This document shows positions 35,175-43,438 of a stretch of DNA of 64,000 nucleotides, in pieces. This stretch comes from Selenomonas sputigena. Its GTDB lineage: Bacteria; Bacillota; Negativicutes; Selenomonadales; Selenomonadaceae. Where the stretch lies: assembly GCF_026015965.1 (NCBI RefSeq), contig NZ_CP110383.1:405808-469807 (forward strand), read 5' to 3'. Numbering within the stretch: the first letter of the stretch is position 1; each line of letters opens with the position of its first letter. Position numbers and translations under genes: made by a program. Below the pieces are notes generated by a model. The model ran no database searches. It had not been told where the DNA came from and saw nothing but the letters and a program-made list of their open reading frames with translations.

Positions 35175-36096
35175 AAAGAAGAACGCAAAGGAGGCGCGCG
35201 AAAACAAGAAGAAAGAGCTGCTGGCCAAACATGCCGAGAGTCGCAGACAGCAGATGGAGATGAACCAGCAGAAGCAGCAGGCAGCGCAAAGGCCTGCTCC
35301 GAGCGAGAGCAATGCGGCGGACGATGGCATGCCGACGCTGGAAGAACAGCTCAAGCGTGTGCCCAGGAACTCGTTTCCTCCTGTGCGACTCCCAGAGCAT
35401 CCCTTGGCTGAGTCCAAGGAGATTCGCTTCGACGAATTTACGCTGGAAGTCGCGGCGCTTTCACCGCTGCACCTCGGCTCGGGGCGCGCCGATGTCAACG
35501 TCGATGCTGAGGTCGTGCATGACCGGGCGGGATTGCCCTACTTCCCCGGAAAGCGGCTCAAGGGGCTCATTTACGAGAGTGCGCTGGAAGTCCTTGAGAT
35601 GTCCGAATTGGCAGGATTGAACCTCTTTACAGAAGAGGAAATGGAGGAGCTTTTCCAGCATAACGTGCAGAGCGATACACAGCTGACGATACCGAACCTT
35701 CACCTTGCGTCGGAGGAAGCAGCGCGGCAGATGGAAGAAGACTGGCTTTACCTGCAGCAGCACTATCCCGACCTCGTCTCTGCGCAGGATGTTCTTTCGC
35801 TCTATACCTCGCTGCGCTATCAGACGATGATTGACCGTGAGACAGGTACAGCTGCCGAAACGTCGCTCAGGAACATCCGTGTCGTCGATGAAGGGCTCAC
35901 GTTTTGCGGCACGGTACGCCTCAAAGGAGGAACGCGGAAAAAGCTCACGATTCTTGCGCTGGCGCTGCGCAACCTCTCGCATGCCGGCATGAAGCGCAAT
36001 CGAGGCTTCGGCCGCATATCGTGCGCGATGCTGCAGCATGGGAAAGATATACGGAGCGTCCTCGTCAATGAAGCGCTGAAAGGGGGCAAGGTTTGA
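35167..36096 (+). CDS. cas7: Cas7-like RAMP (Csm3 group) with charged N-terminal extension
   Basis: 309 residues from the ATG at 35167 (GAGGAGG upstream), overlapping cas10. The first 65 or so residues are a Lys/Glu/Gln-rich probable coiled coil (KEARENKKKELLAKHAESRR) not normal for Cas7. The RAMP core follows: LSPLHLGSGRADVNVDAEVV with Asp113 at the position of the RNA-cutting aspartate of Csm3, then GLPYFPGKRLKGLIYE, and the glycine-rich loop MKRNRGFGRISC near the C-terminus. It should form part of the crRNA-binding backbone and cut target RNA. The next gene starts one base after its stop. Confidence 0.85.
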   Translation: MAKKKNAKEARENKKKELLAKHAESRRQQMEMNQQKQQAAQRPAPSESNAADDGMPTLEEQLKRVPRNSFPPVRLPEHPLAESKEIRFDEFTLEVAALSPLHLGSGRADVNVDAEVVHDRAGLPYFPGKRLKGLIYESALEVLEMSELAGLNLFTEEEMEELFQHNVQSDTQLTIPNLHLASEEAARQMEEDWLYLQQHYPDLVSAQDVLSLYTSLRYQTMIDRETGTAAETSLRNIRVVDEGLTFCGTVRLKGGTRKKLTILALALRNLSHAGMKRNRGFGRISCAMLQHGKDIRSVLVNEALKGGKV

Positions 36097-36097
36097 G

Positions 36098-37744
36098 ATG
36101 AAAAAGATCCGTGTAAAAATAGAGACCCTTTCGCCGATCGTGCTGGCGACGCGCACCAATACGACCGTCATGACGTCGTCGCACGATTTCTTCAGCGGCA
36201 CGCTCGTGCGCGGTATGCTGGCCGAGCGCTACATTGAAGCGAAGAATCTTGGCAGTCAGGCGCAGGAGGACGAGAATTTTCTCGGACTCTTCTTCGACAA
36301 ACTGCGCTTCGTCGCCGCCTATCCCGTGCGTGCGTTGGATGGAAAGCGCGCCTCCTTTGTGCCCGCTTCGGTGCAGCGCCTCAAGGACGGAGAGGCGGTC
36401 AGGGACTTGCTCGCAGATGCTCCCGAGGCAGGGTACAAGACATTGCGCGGCTTTGCCGTGATCGAAGACGGCGGCATCGAGAAGGTGGATGTCGCAAAGA
36501 ACATATCGCTGCACATGAGCCGCAGTAACGTCAAGGAACGGCAGGGCAAGGAGAGGGGAAGCTCGTCCTTGGAGCGTCTTGCGGGACGTTCGCGCGACGG
36601 CGCGATCTACAACTATGAAGCTGTAGAGAAAGGCGTGCGCTTCGAAGGCGAAGTCTTCGGTGAGGATGCGGCGTTGGAAAGCTTCATGGACGCCTTGGGA
36701 ACGGCTTCATGGACGGCGCAGGCGGGGCGTGCGCGCCATGCGCAATACGGCGCCTGCCGCGTACAGCTTGAGCCGGTGGAATTCATGCCTGAAAGCGTCG
36801 AGCCGGATGTGGACAATCGCATCAATCTGCGTCTAGAGACGCCGCTTCTCGCGGCGGATGACCTCCTGTCGAGCGCTGCTGTGGCTCTGCAGCAGATCGT
36901 TGACCGCCTCAACGAGGGCACTGCGGGAGAGTTTTCCCTTCACGCCTACGATCCAAAGCGGAGTGCAGCACAGGGAGATGTGGAAAACACGGTCTTTGCC
37001 GATTTTGTCGAGGTGGACAACTTCGTAGGCATCTGGGGCATGAAGCGCCCGCGCGCCGTTGCCCTCGCGGCAGGAAGCGTCTTTGCCGTAGAGAAGGAGA
37101 GCGCGTGGACAGAGAGCGACAAGGAGCGACTGCAAAGACTGCTGTACGATGGCGTCGGCGTACGCACGGAAGAGGGCTTTGGTCAGCTTCGCCTCTGGCA
37201 TCTGCAGCCGCTTTCCCTCGCGAAGAGGATGCAGCAAAAGGAACGGCGTGCAGTCAAGTCGCCCGAGGTGCGCAGGCGGGCGAAAGAACTCCTCCTCTGC
37301 GCGGCGCAGCGGAAGATGGTCGTCTATGCGGCGGAAGATGTGCAGAAGCTCACGGGGGGTAAAGGGGTATCGCACTTTTTCGCACGACTCGATTCGATGT
37401 GGATGCGTGGACGGGCAAACATGCAGGGAGCATTGCGCGAGGAAATCCGCAGTCAGAAAAGCAATGCGTCGACGCCCTTTGCCAAGAATCTAGAGGCGAT
37501 CAAGTTCAACGGGCGCTCCTTGGAGGAACTTTTGATGAAGGCGAATCTCGCCGATATGCCGTACAACAAGGAACGTCGTTGGAAAAAAGAGCTGGGCGAA
37601 GATCTCGAGGCATTCCTGGAAGATGTAGGCGAGCCGGACTTCCTGACGAGCGGCACGGCGCAGGACGCGCTCTTCTATGCGTATTGGCACAATTTCTTCC
37701 GCTTCGCGAGAAAGGCAGCGGCAGGAAAAGGAGGCGAGGAGTGA
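36098..37744 (+). CDS. csx10: Csx10 (Cas5-like RAMP) with helical C-terminal domain
   Basis: 548 residues. The N-terminus (IETLSPIVLATRTNTTVMTS, then HDFFSGTLVRGMLAERYI) matches Csx10, the subtype III-D marker. The glycine-rich RAMP loop GVGVRTEEGFGQLRLW lies near residue 350. The last 160 residues (from about 385) look almost all helical and basic (AAEDVQKLTGG, MWMRGRANMQGALREE, YNKERRWKKELGEDLEAFLE). No separate small-subunit (Cas11) gene exists in the operon, so this tail is a candidate fused Cas11. The gene overlaps the next by TGATG. Confidence 0.82.
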   Translation: MKKIRVKIETLSPIVLATRTNTTVMTSSHDFFSGTLVRGMLAERYIEAKNLGSQAQEDENFLGLFFDKLRFVAAYPVRALDGKRASFVPASVQRLKDGEAVRDLLADAPEAGYKTLRGFAVIEDGGIEKVDVAKNISLHMSRSNVKERQGKERGSSSLERLAGRSRDGAIYNYEAVEKGVRFEGEVFGEDAALESFMDALGTASWTAQAGRARHAQYGACRVQLEPVEFMPESVEPDVDNRINLRLETPLLAADDLLSSAAVALQQIVDRLNEGTAGEFSLHAYDPKRSAAQGDVENTVFADFVEVDNFVGIWGMKRPRAVALAAGSVFAVEKESAWTESDKERLQRLLYDGVGVRTEEGFGQLRLWHLQPLSLAKRMQQKERRAVKSPEVRRRAKELLLCAAQRKMVVYAAEDVQKLTGGKGVSHFFARLDSMWMRGRANMQGALREEIRSQKSNASTPFAKNLEAIKFNGRSLEELLMKANLADMPYNKERRWKKELGEDLEAFLEDVGEPDFLTSGTAQDALFYAYWHNFFRFARKAAAGKGGEE

Positions 37745-39171
37745 TGGCGATGAGCGAAGAGAGTATCAAGAGCAAGGTCATCCTCAAAGGCACGCTCGTC
37801 CTCGATGCGCCGCTCCTCATCGGTGCGGGCGGCAGCGGTGCAGGCAATGAGATCGATACCGAGGTGCTGAAGACAAAAGCAGGACAGCCGTTCATCCCCG
37901 GCACATCGCTCGCCGGAGCGCTGCGAGACTTCATGACAGCGGAAAATGCGCTCGGCATGCGTCTGCTCTTCGGCACAGAAGCCGCGTATGAAAGACAGCA
38001 TAATGCGGCTTGGCAAAGCTCCATCCGCATCGACGACGTCAAGCTGAACAACGTGGAAATCGTCGTGCGCGACGGCGTGAGCCTCGACGAGATCACGGGC
38101 ACGGCAATCGAGCATCATAAGTTCGACTACGAGGCGGTGGGCAGCGGCGCGACGGGGAAGTTCTTCGCCGAGATCACGCAGCGCGGCATCCATGAGAGGT
38201 ACGAGGACGCTATGAAGGAGGCGGTTGACCTCTTGGCGCATAGACTCGCTGCAGGGTTCTCCCTGGGTGCACATACGGCGAAGGGCTTTGGCGAAATACA
38301 TGTGGGGGAGTTGAAGGTCTACCGCTACGATTTCAAAAATCCCGATCACGTCAGAGCTTGGCTTGGCTCAGAGGGAAAGAGCGAAGCTCTCGTCGAGCCG
38401 GAAGTATACGAACGACAGAAGGGCTTCTATGCCAAGGACGACTGCGTGCTCGAAGCGAAGTTCGCCTTGAAAAGCTCGCTTCTCGTGCGCGACTATGCGC
38501 GTGCTATGGAGGTGAAGACGGCAGAGCGCATGGATGATAAGGGGACGTCCGTGCAGGCGCTCATGCTGCGCGAGAACGATCATTGGCTGATTCCCGGCGC
38601 GAGCATCAAGGGGGCGCTGCGTCATCGCGCGGCGGAAATCCTGCGCAAACTCGATATCGACAGCACACTGCTCGACCGCATGATGGGGCCTTCGCTCGAT
38701 CGCATCAAGGAGAAGCCTGCGGAGAAGTGGAAGAGCCATCTGCTTGTCTCGGAAGCACGCCTCGAAAATGGCGTTGTGACGGGACTGCAGACGCGCGTGC
38801 GTATCGACCGCTTCACGGGCGGCAAGATTGACACGGCCCTTTTCGCCACGGCTCCCATCTGGCAGAGGGAGAAAGAGGGAGCGGCGCTTTCCATGCGCCT
38901 TGTTCTGCATGAGCCGAAGGAAGAGGAGCGCGCCTGGCAGATCGGCCTTCTGCTCCTTTTGCTCAAGGAATTGTCACTCGGCAGACTGGCGCTCGGCGGC
39001 GAGAAGGGCATCGGCCGCGGTGTGCTTGAGGGAAGAGGCGCCGTCCTGCATTATCATGGTGAGGAAATTGCCTGGGATGCGACGCCCGGCGCCTTGACGG
39101 ATGAAGAGAGACGGAAATTGCAGGGATTCGTCGAAGCCCTGCTGAAAAAGAGGGAGGCGAAAGCTCTATGA
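37744..39171 (+). CDS. Double Cas7 (two fused Csm3-like RAMP units)
   Basis: 475 residues from the ATG at 37744, 9 bp after AAAAGGAGG. Two RAMP units are joined. Unit 1 (about 1-210) has LLIGAGGSGAGNEIDTEVLK with Asp38 at the catalytic position, then GQPFIPGTSLAGALRDFM and the loop HTAKGFGEIHVG. Unit 2 (about 235-475) has DHWLIPGASIKGALRHRA and the loop LGGEKGIGRGVLEG but no acidic residue at the equivalent place (VQALMLREN). The Cas7-2x of the cyanobacterial III-Dv complex has the same layout. It would supply two backbone positions, one predicted to cut RNA. Confidence 0.85.
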   Translation: MAMSEESIKSKVILKGTLVLDAPLLIGAGGSGAGNEIDTEVLKTKAGQPFIPGTSLAGALRDFMTAENALGMRLLFGTEAAYERQHNAAWQSSIRIDDVKLNNVEIVVRDGVSLDEITGTAIEHHKFDYEAVGSGATGKFFAEITQRGIHERYEDAMKEAVDLLAHRLAAGFSLGAHTAKGFGEIHVGELKVYRYDFKNPDHVRAWLGSEGKSEALVEPEVYERQKGFYAKDDCVLEAKFALKSSLLVRDYARAMEVKTAERMDDKGTSVQALMLRENDHWLIPGASIKGALRHRAAEILRKLDIDSTLLDRMMGPSLDRIKEKPAEKWKSHLLVSEARLENGVVTGLQTRVRIDRFTGGKIDTALFATAPIWQREKEGAALSMRLVLHEPKEEERAWQIGLLLLLLKELSLGRLALGGEKGIGRGVLEGRGAVLHYHGEEIAWDATPGALTDEERRKLQGFVEALLKKREAKAL

Positions 39172-39767
39172 GCATCGAACTGGCATTGGAAGATCAGATG
39201 TGCATACAGCAGGGAAGCTCAGAGAGGCTCGCCGTAAGTCTCGCGAGGAAGGAAGCCGCCCTCTGCGAAAAGCTCGAAGTGCTCGGCATGAAGGAAGCGA
39301 ATGTCGTCGTCTGGCAGGTGCACGGCATCACTTGGGGACGCTGGCAGAACGGCTCGCTCAAGCTGGCAGGCGATGCGGCTAAGAAGTGCAGCCTGTGGCT
39401 GGAACTGCGCGTATTCAACGAGGAAGAAGAGCTTCATTTGAAGAAGAGCGGCGACATGTGGCTCGGGCGTTGGCGCAAGGACGGCGCGGGCGAGGCGACG
39501 GAATACGTTGACAGCATCTCACGCTTCTGGGGCGAGAGAGTAGAGGCAGCGGATGCGCCCGAAGGCTATATGAAGCTCGAAGATGCAGCGCGAAAGCTCA
39601 AGCAGATTTTGCCGCAGGCCGAAGAGCGCGCGAAATACTACGGCTTGGTGACGCGCAGCTATATCGGCTACGAGGCGACGGGGCAGGCCGGCTATGCGGA
39701 CTATCGCTATGTGCGCATAGCGGCGGCGGATGTGGAAGGAGGTATGGAAGATGGCAATGCGAGATGA
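39168..39767 (+). CDS. csx19: Csx19-like type III-D protein (TIGR03984 type)
   Basis: 199 residues starting at an ATGA overlap with the double-Cas7 gene. Features: an aromatic-rich N-terminal half (VVVWQVHGITWGRWQNG, WLELRVFNEEEELHLKKSG) and a C-terminal segment ITRSYIGYE-like (GLVTRSYIGYEATGQAGYAD). Position and general pattern fit Csx19, which sits with csx10 in III-D loci and is a structural subunit in III-Dv. No catalytic motif is visible. The assignment is partly from context. Confidence 0.7.
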   Translation: MSIELALEDQMCIQQGSSERLAVSLARKEAALCEKLEVLGMKEANVVVWQVHGITWGRWQNGSLKLAGDAAKKCSLWLELRVFNEEEELHLKKSGDMWLGRWRKDGAGEATEYVDSISRFWGERVEAADAPEGYMKLEDAARKLKQILPQAEERAKYYGLVTRSYIGYEATGQAGYADYRYVRIAAADVEGGMEDGNAR

Positions 39768-41565
39768 AAAAGCCACGGCATCGTACAACTTCGTGCCGCT
39801 GCCAGCGACGGTCATCCGTTCGCCCATCGACGGCGGTGCGAAGAATGATGCAGAACGGCAGGAAAACTACAAGAGATATGTGAAGGAACATGGCAGGCTC
39901 AGCGGCTATATTGAGCTGAGCTGCCGCACGATGACGCCTGTCTTCATCGGCACGGGCGACAAGGAAGGCGCGTTCTTCGCCCCCGTCGGCAAGCCCGTCC
40001 TGCCGGGCAGCACGCTTCGCGGCATGGTCAAGAACATCTTCAAGATCGTGACCTGCGGCGCGATGCGCACGATGAAATCCGATGTTGTGGGCGGTCAGCG
40101 ACAAGATTTCGATGTCGACAATCGGAGACTCTACTTTCGCACTGTAGCTGCGAAAAAGAACAGTCTCACGAAACTCTATGATGAAGAATTGCTCGAAAGG
40201 ACTGATACGGATGAAGATGGCGAGCGGATCAGCATAACGAAGGCGGAAGCAGCGTTTCTCGTCCATGACAGCCAGGATGGAAACCATTACATGTGCCGTG
40301 CCGAATATCGCCATAAGAAGGTCGAAGATAAAGGTTTTCTTAAGCACAATGCAGGAAAGATCCTTTGGGAAACGTACGAAAGGACGGGAGAACTTCCCTG
40401 CTTTACCGGCGCGATGTTTTCCAAGAAGCGCTATACCGTGCATTTCAATCCAGACTGGAATGACCGTGTGCTTGTCACGCCGGAGGTTATAGCGCAATAC
40501 AAAGAAGATCTTTTGCGCAGCGATGTCTTGGATTTGTTCAAGCTGGCGCGCAAGAATGAGGAGGCAAGGAACTTTACGGGAGATGATCGCTATGATTTCG
40601 TTGTGCCTTGCTTTTACAAGAATGAAAATGGCACGGTGAAACATTTCGGGTTTGGGCAGTTCTATCGTATTTGCTACCCTTATCGGCTTGGTGAGGCAGG
40701 GCATATTCCCGAGATCCTTCAGTCGAAAGCCGTTGATTATGCGGATGCGCTTTTTGGTCGCACGGAGCTTTGGGGCAGCCGCTTGTTCTTCGAGGATGCT
40801 GTGCTCAAAGAAAGCAAGGGATTTGAAGGGCAGCATTACTCGAAAACCTTGGGCGAGCCGAAACCCACGTCGTTCCAGCTCTACATGAAGCAAGAAGATG
40901 GAAAGAATCTCAATCACTGGGGCACGGAAAATGCCGCGATTCGCGGCTACAAGCTGTATTGGCATCAGAAGCCGGGTTTTCGCTGGCAAAAAGACGGCGA
41001 CGTGAAGGACAATGTTGACCGCAAATTGCGTCCCTTGAAGGCGGGCAATGTGTTCAAGGGTAGAATACGCTTCAAGAACCTCAGCGAAGTGGAGCTTGGC
41101 GCATTGCTCAAGGTCTTTTCGCTCGCGGCAAAAGATCGCGAGCTTTGCTTCAAGATCGGACAGGGCAAGGGCATCGGGCTCGGCAGCGTGCGCATCGATG
41201 CGAAGCTCGTTCTCGTGGACGAGGTGCACGGCTATGAGCAGCTTTTTGCGGCGGACGGCGACTGGAACAAGGCGGAAAAAGAAACTTCGATGGAAGCATA
41301 TCTGAAAGCCTTTGATGATGTCATCGCACAGCTCGGCAAAACGGAGCGGGCGCGCTATGAATTGTCACAGCAAGCTCTGCTCGATCTTCTCGATTGGAAG
41401 GCTGTAGAGCAGAAGGACTGGGCGGCGAGGACGCGGCAGATGACCTTGGGTGACAGGGATTCTTCTGATCGTGACGAAGTTTCCGACGCAGAGAAAAAGC
41501 AATTCCGCAATCGTTGGGTCTTGCCGACGGCGCATGAGGTATATGATGAAGGGATAGGCAAATGA
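39751..41565 (+). CDS. Large RAMP protein, TIGR03986 type (Cas7 with insertion)
   Basis: 604 residues from the ATG at 39751, about 8 bp after GGAGG, overlapping csx19 by 17 bp. The N-terminal RAMP half has SCRTMTPVFIGTGDKEGAFF and VLPGSTLRGMVKNIFK; the C-terminal RAMP part has the loop FKIGQGKGIGLGSVRI near residue 475. Between them lies an insertion of several hundred residues, which makes it much larger than a plain Cas7. The catalytic-aspartate position is occupied by Ala/Phe (EGAFFAPVG), so it is predicted not to cut RNA. It corresponds to Cas7-insertion of III-Dv. The last four bases of the gene overlap cas6. Confidence 0.82.
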   Translation: MAMRDEKATASYNFVPLPATVIRSPIDGGAKNDAERQENYKRYVKEHGRLSGYIELSCRTMTPVFIGTGDKEGAFFAPVGKPVLPGSTLRGMVKNIFKIVTCGAMRTMKSDVVGGQRQDFDVDNRRLYFRTVAAKKNSLTKLYDEELLERTDTDEDGERISITKAEAAFLVHDSQDGNHYMCRAEYRHKKVEDKGFLKHNAGKILWETYERTGELPCFTGAMFSKKRYTVHFNPDWNDRVLVTPEVIAQYKEDLLRSDVLDLFKLARKNEEARNFTGDDRYDFVVPCFYKNENGTVKHFGFGQFYRICYPYRLGEAGHIPEILQSKAVDYADALFGRTELWGSRLFFEDAVLKESKGFEGQHYSKTLGEPKPTSFQLYMKQEDGKNLNHWGTENAAIRGYKLYWHQKPGFRWQKDGDVKDNVDRKLRPLKAGNVFKGRIRFKNLSEVELGALLKVFSLAAKDRELCFKIGQGKGIGLGSVRIDAKLVLVDEVHGYEQLFAADGDWNKAEKETSMEAYLKAFDDVIAQLGKTERARYELSQQALLDLLDWKAVEQKDWAARTRQMTLGDRDSSDRDEVSDAEKKQFRNRWVLPTAHEVYDEGIGK

Positions 41566-42374
41566 TCGGTGCTGTTGTCTATCGGCTGCGGGCAGAAGAT
41601 ACTGCCCGTGTGCCAGTTTTTCACGGACGTTGGCTGCATGGGCTGTTCTTCAAGATTATGGAAGGATATTCGGCGGAGCTTTCCACCTATGTCCATGAGA
41701 CGCTTAACGTAAAGCCGTTCACCGTGTCGCTCCTCAAGTGGCGGCAGGAAAAAGACGAGGGCGGCTATCGTGTGGTTACCAGGGGCGAGAGCCTGAGCTG
41801 GCGCGTCACGGCGCTTCGGGAGGACGTATTGCAGGCGGCGCTCCATGTTCGCACGGGCGAGGTTCTGCAAGCGGGGAATTTGCCGCTTCGCGTCGAGAAA
41901 GTCAAGGCGGACGGCACAGAGGATTCGGGCGTCGTCGATGAGATGGAGCTTGTCGGCGCGGCGCTCCAAGCAGGGCGCATCGCGGAACTTCGTCTGCGCT
42001 TCCTCTCGCCCGTCGCCTTTCGCCGCGACGATAAGGACTATCCGACGCCTGATCCCGTCTTCATCTTTTCGTCGCTTGCCGACAAGTGGCAGCAAGCCGC
42101 CATGCCCGTGGAGATGGATCGCGCCTGGGTTCGCGAGGCGGCGGCGAGGGCGCTTCTGGCAGAATGGCACGGCAGCTCGCGCCGCGTCTACTTCGGCGGC
42201 GACCGCGGCATGCTAGCGTTCTCGGGCAGGTTCAGCTACGATGTCACGGCTTTGAATGAAGAAGAGCAGCACGCACTCCTTCTCCTCGCCCAATTCGCCA
42301 ACTTCTCCGGCGTTGGCAGACTCACGGGACAGGGATTTGGCGAGACGCGGGCGATGTATCGGCTCTTGAGATGA
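41562..42374 (+). CDS. cas6: Cas6 pre-crRNA endoribonuclease
   Basis: 270 residues. VPVFHGRWLHGLFFKIM near the N-terminus holds candidate catalytic histidines, LSPVAFRRDDKDYPTPDPVFI and FSSLADKWQQA are typical of the second domain, and the glycine-rich loop FSGVGRLTGQGFGETRAMYR closes the protein. It cuts the array transcript inside each repeat. The ATG overlaps the preceding stop (ATGA). The final Leu-Leu-Arg and the stop codon lie inside a 73-bp remnant of an Rpn gene, so the natural C-terminus may have been lost or replaced. Confidence 0.9.
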   Translation: MIGAVVYRLRAEDTARVPVFHGRWLHGLFFKIMEGYSAELSTYVHETLNVKPFTVSLLKWRQEKDEGGYRVVTRGESLSWRVTALREDVLQAALHVRTGEVLQAGNLPLRVEKVKADGTEDSGVVDEMELVGAALQAGRIAELRLRFLSPVAFRRDDKDYPTPDPVFIFSSLADKWQQAAMPVEMDRAWVREAAARALLAEWHGSSRRVYFGGDRGMLAFSGRFSYDVTALNEEEQHALLLLAQFANFSGVGRLTGQGFGETRAMYRLLR

Positions 42375-42433
42375 TCGGCATACCGCAGGCGGAGCAGCTG
42401 TCGTATAAGAAAATGTTGCAGGCGACGCTGTAA
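42361..42433 (+). pseudogene. 3'-end remnant of an Rpn-family nuclease gene
   Basis: The frame reads ALEMIGIPQAEQLSYKKMLQ and ends at TAA 42431-42433. It matches the tail of the intact Rpn gene at 33131-33203 (64 of 73 bases), including the conserved IGIPQAE motif. Nothing upstream of it is Rpn-like: the sequence switches directly to cas6, whose stop TGA (42372-42374) is within the remnant. The divergence indicates a different Rpn paralogue rather than a fresh duplication. Confidence 0.88.
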
Positions 42434-42448
42434 GAGCGGCAGAAGAAG

Positions 42449-42477
42449 CGGGAACGCTCCCTATGAGTGTTCCCGCC
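42449..42477 (+). terminator. Possible terminator after the effector operon
   Basis: CGGGAACGCTC and GAGTGTTCCCG form an 11-bp stem with one G-U pair around a short loop. The downstream CCTTTGCGTTT is only moderately T-rich, so strength is uncertain. It lies between cas6 and the array promoter. Confidence 0.5.
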
Positions 42478-42513
42478 TTTGCGTTTGCAGAGAAAGAAAT
42501 TCCGCAAGGGATA

Positions 42514-42542
42514 TTGACAGCAGTTCAACTTCATGCTATACT
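42514..42542 (+). promoter_or_regulatory. Promoter in the CRISPR leader
   Basis: TTGACA (42514-42519), 17 bp, TATACT (42537-42542). It points into the array, about 217 bp before the first repeat, and should drive the pre-crRNA. Confidence 0.8.
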
Positions 42543-42759
42543 TCATTACAGTGAAGTCTGGGATTTGCGAGAAACTGCCATGAGTTTTAGGTTTTCCTTG
42601 TGGACAAAAGTTTCCTTGATATTGCTGGCTTCACACCCCTTTTGAACCGCTTTTTGCGACAAAAAAGTTCCCTGAGGTTTGGGGAAAAGTGCAAAAAGGG
42701 AGGGAGTATTAGAAAACCTATTTCTGGGTTCACTGTTTTCAAGGGTTCTGGGAGACAGT
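42543..42759 (+). other. CRISPR leader
   Basis: A 217-bp AT-rich, non-coding segment between the array promoter and the first repeat. It contains purine-rich runs (AAAAAGGGAGGGAG) and ends in GGGAGACAGT directly before the repeat. New spacers would be added at this end, since the degenerate repeat is at the other. Confidence 0.75.
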
Positions 42760-43438
42760 ATTGCATGCAATCCATACCGCTTGCGGTATTGAAACACAGA
42801 ACCTTCTGGTTAGGTCTTACCTCTACACGATTGCATGCAATCCATACCGCTTGCGGTATTGAAACTCAACTCCCTCTTCCACTTTTTCCCTTCCCAATTC
42901 ATTGCATGCAATCCATACCGCTTGCGGTATTGAAACTTCATCAAACATGCCAATCGTTGCGGACAGGCGGAATTGCATGCAATCCATACCGCTTGCGGTA
43001 TTGAAACAATTTTATGTTTGTCTTCAGCAGGGACAATAAATTTATTGCATGCAATCCATACCGCTTGCGGTATTGAAACGATTACGCTCAATCTGCGAGC
43101 AGATCAGCGACTTCATTGCATGCAATCCATACCGCTTGCGGTATTGAAACGCTGATTTTGTTTACGAATACTACAAATTTGTTCATATTGCATGCAATCC
43201 ATACCGCTTGCGGTATTGAAACTGTTTAACTGGTTAAACCCCGCTTGCTTCAGAAGCATTGCATGCAATCCATACCGCTTGCGGTATTGAAACAAGATTT
43301 TTCCTATTTTAGGAATCAAATACAACCGCATTGCATGCAATCCATACCGCTTGCGGTATTGAAACTAGCCTCCATTGGTGTTGTCAGCACCAATGTTTTC
43401 CAATTGCATGCAATCCATACCGCTTGCGGTATTTTTTT
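42760..43438 (+). CRISPR. CRISPR array, 10 repeats of 36 bp and 9 spacers
   Basis: Repeats start at 42760, 42830, 42901, 42972, 43044, 43115, 43187, 43258, 43330 and 43403. Nine are identical 36-mers that begin with the palindrome ATTGCATGCAAT, contain the hairpin ATACCGCTTGCGGTAT and end in ATTGAAAC, the classic 8-base crRNA handle. The tenth matches for 31 bases and then turns into a T-run. Spacers are 34-37 bp and all different; they match nothing I recognise. The array reads rightward from the leader and lies between cas6 and cas1. Confidence 0.98.

Noticed and set aside
33131-42433. The two Rpn tails as a target-site duplication of a transposon carrying the cas operon
   Set aside because: They are 73 bp long and differ at nine positions, too long and diverged for a normal transposition duplication. 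Paralogue recombination is more plausible.
42600-43340. Several open frames across the leader and CRISPR array on both strands
   Set aside because: Their translations repeat the same peptide (for example HAIHTACGIE) because they read through the repeats. They are not genes.
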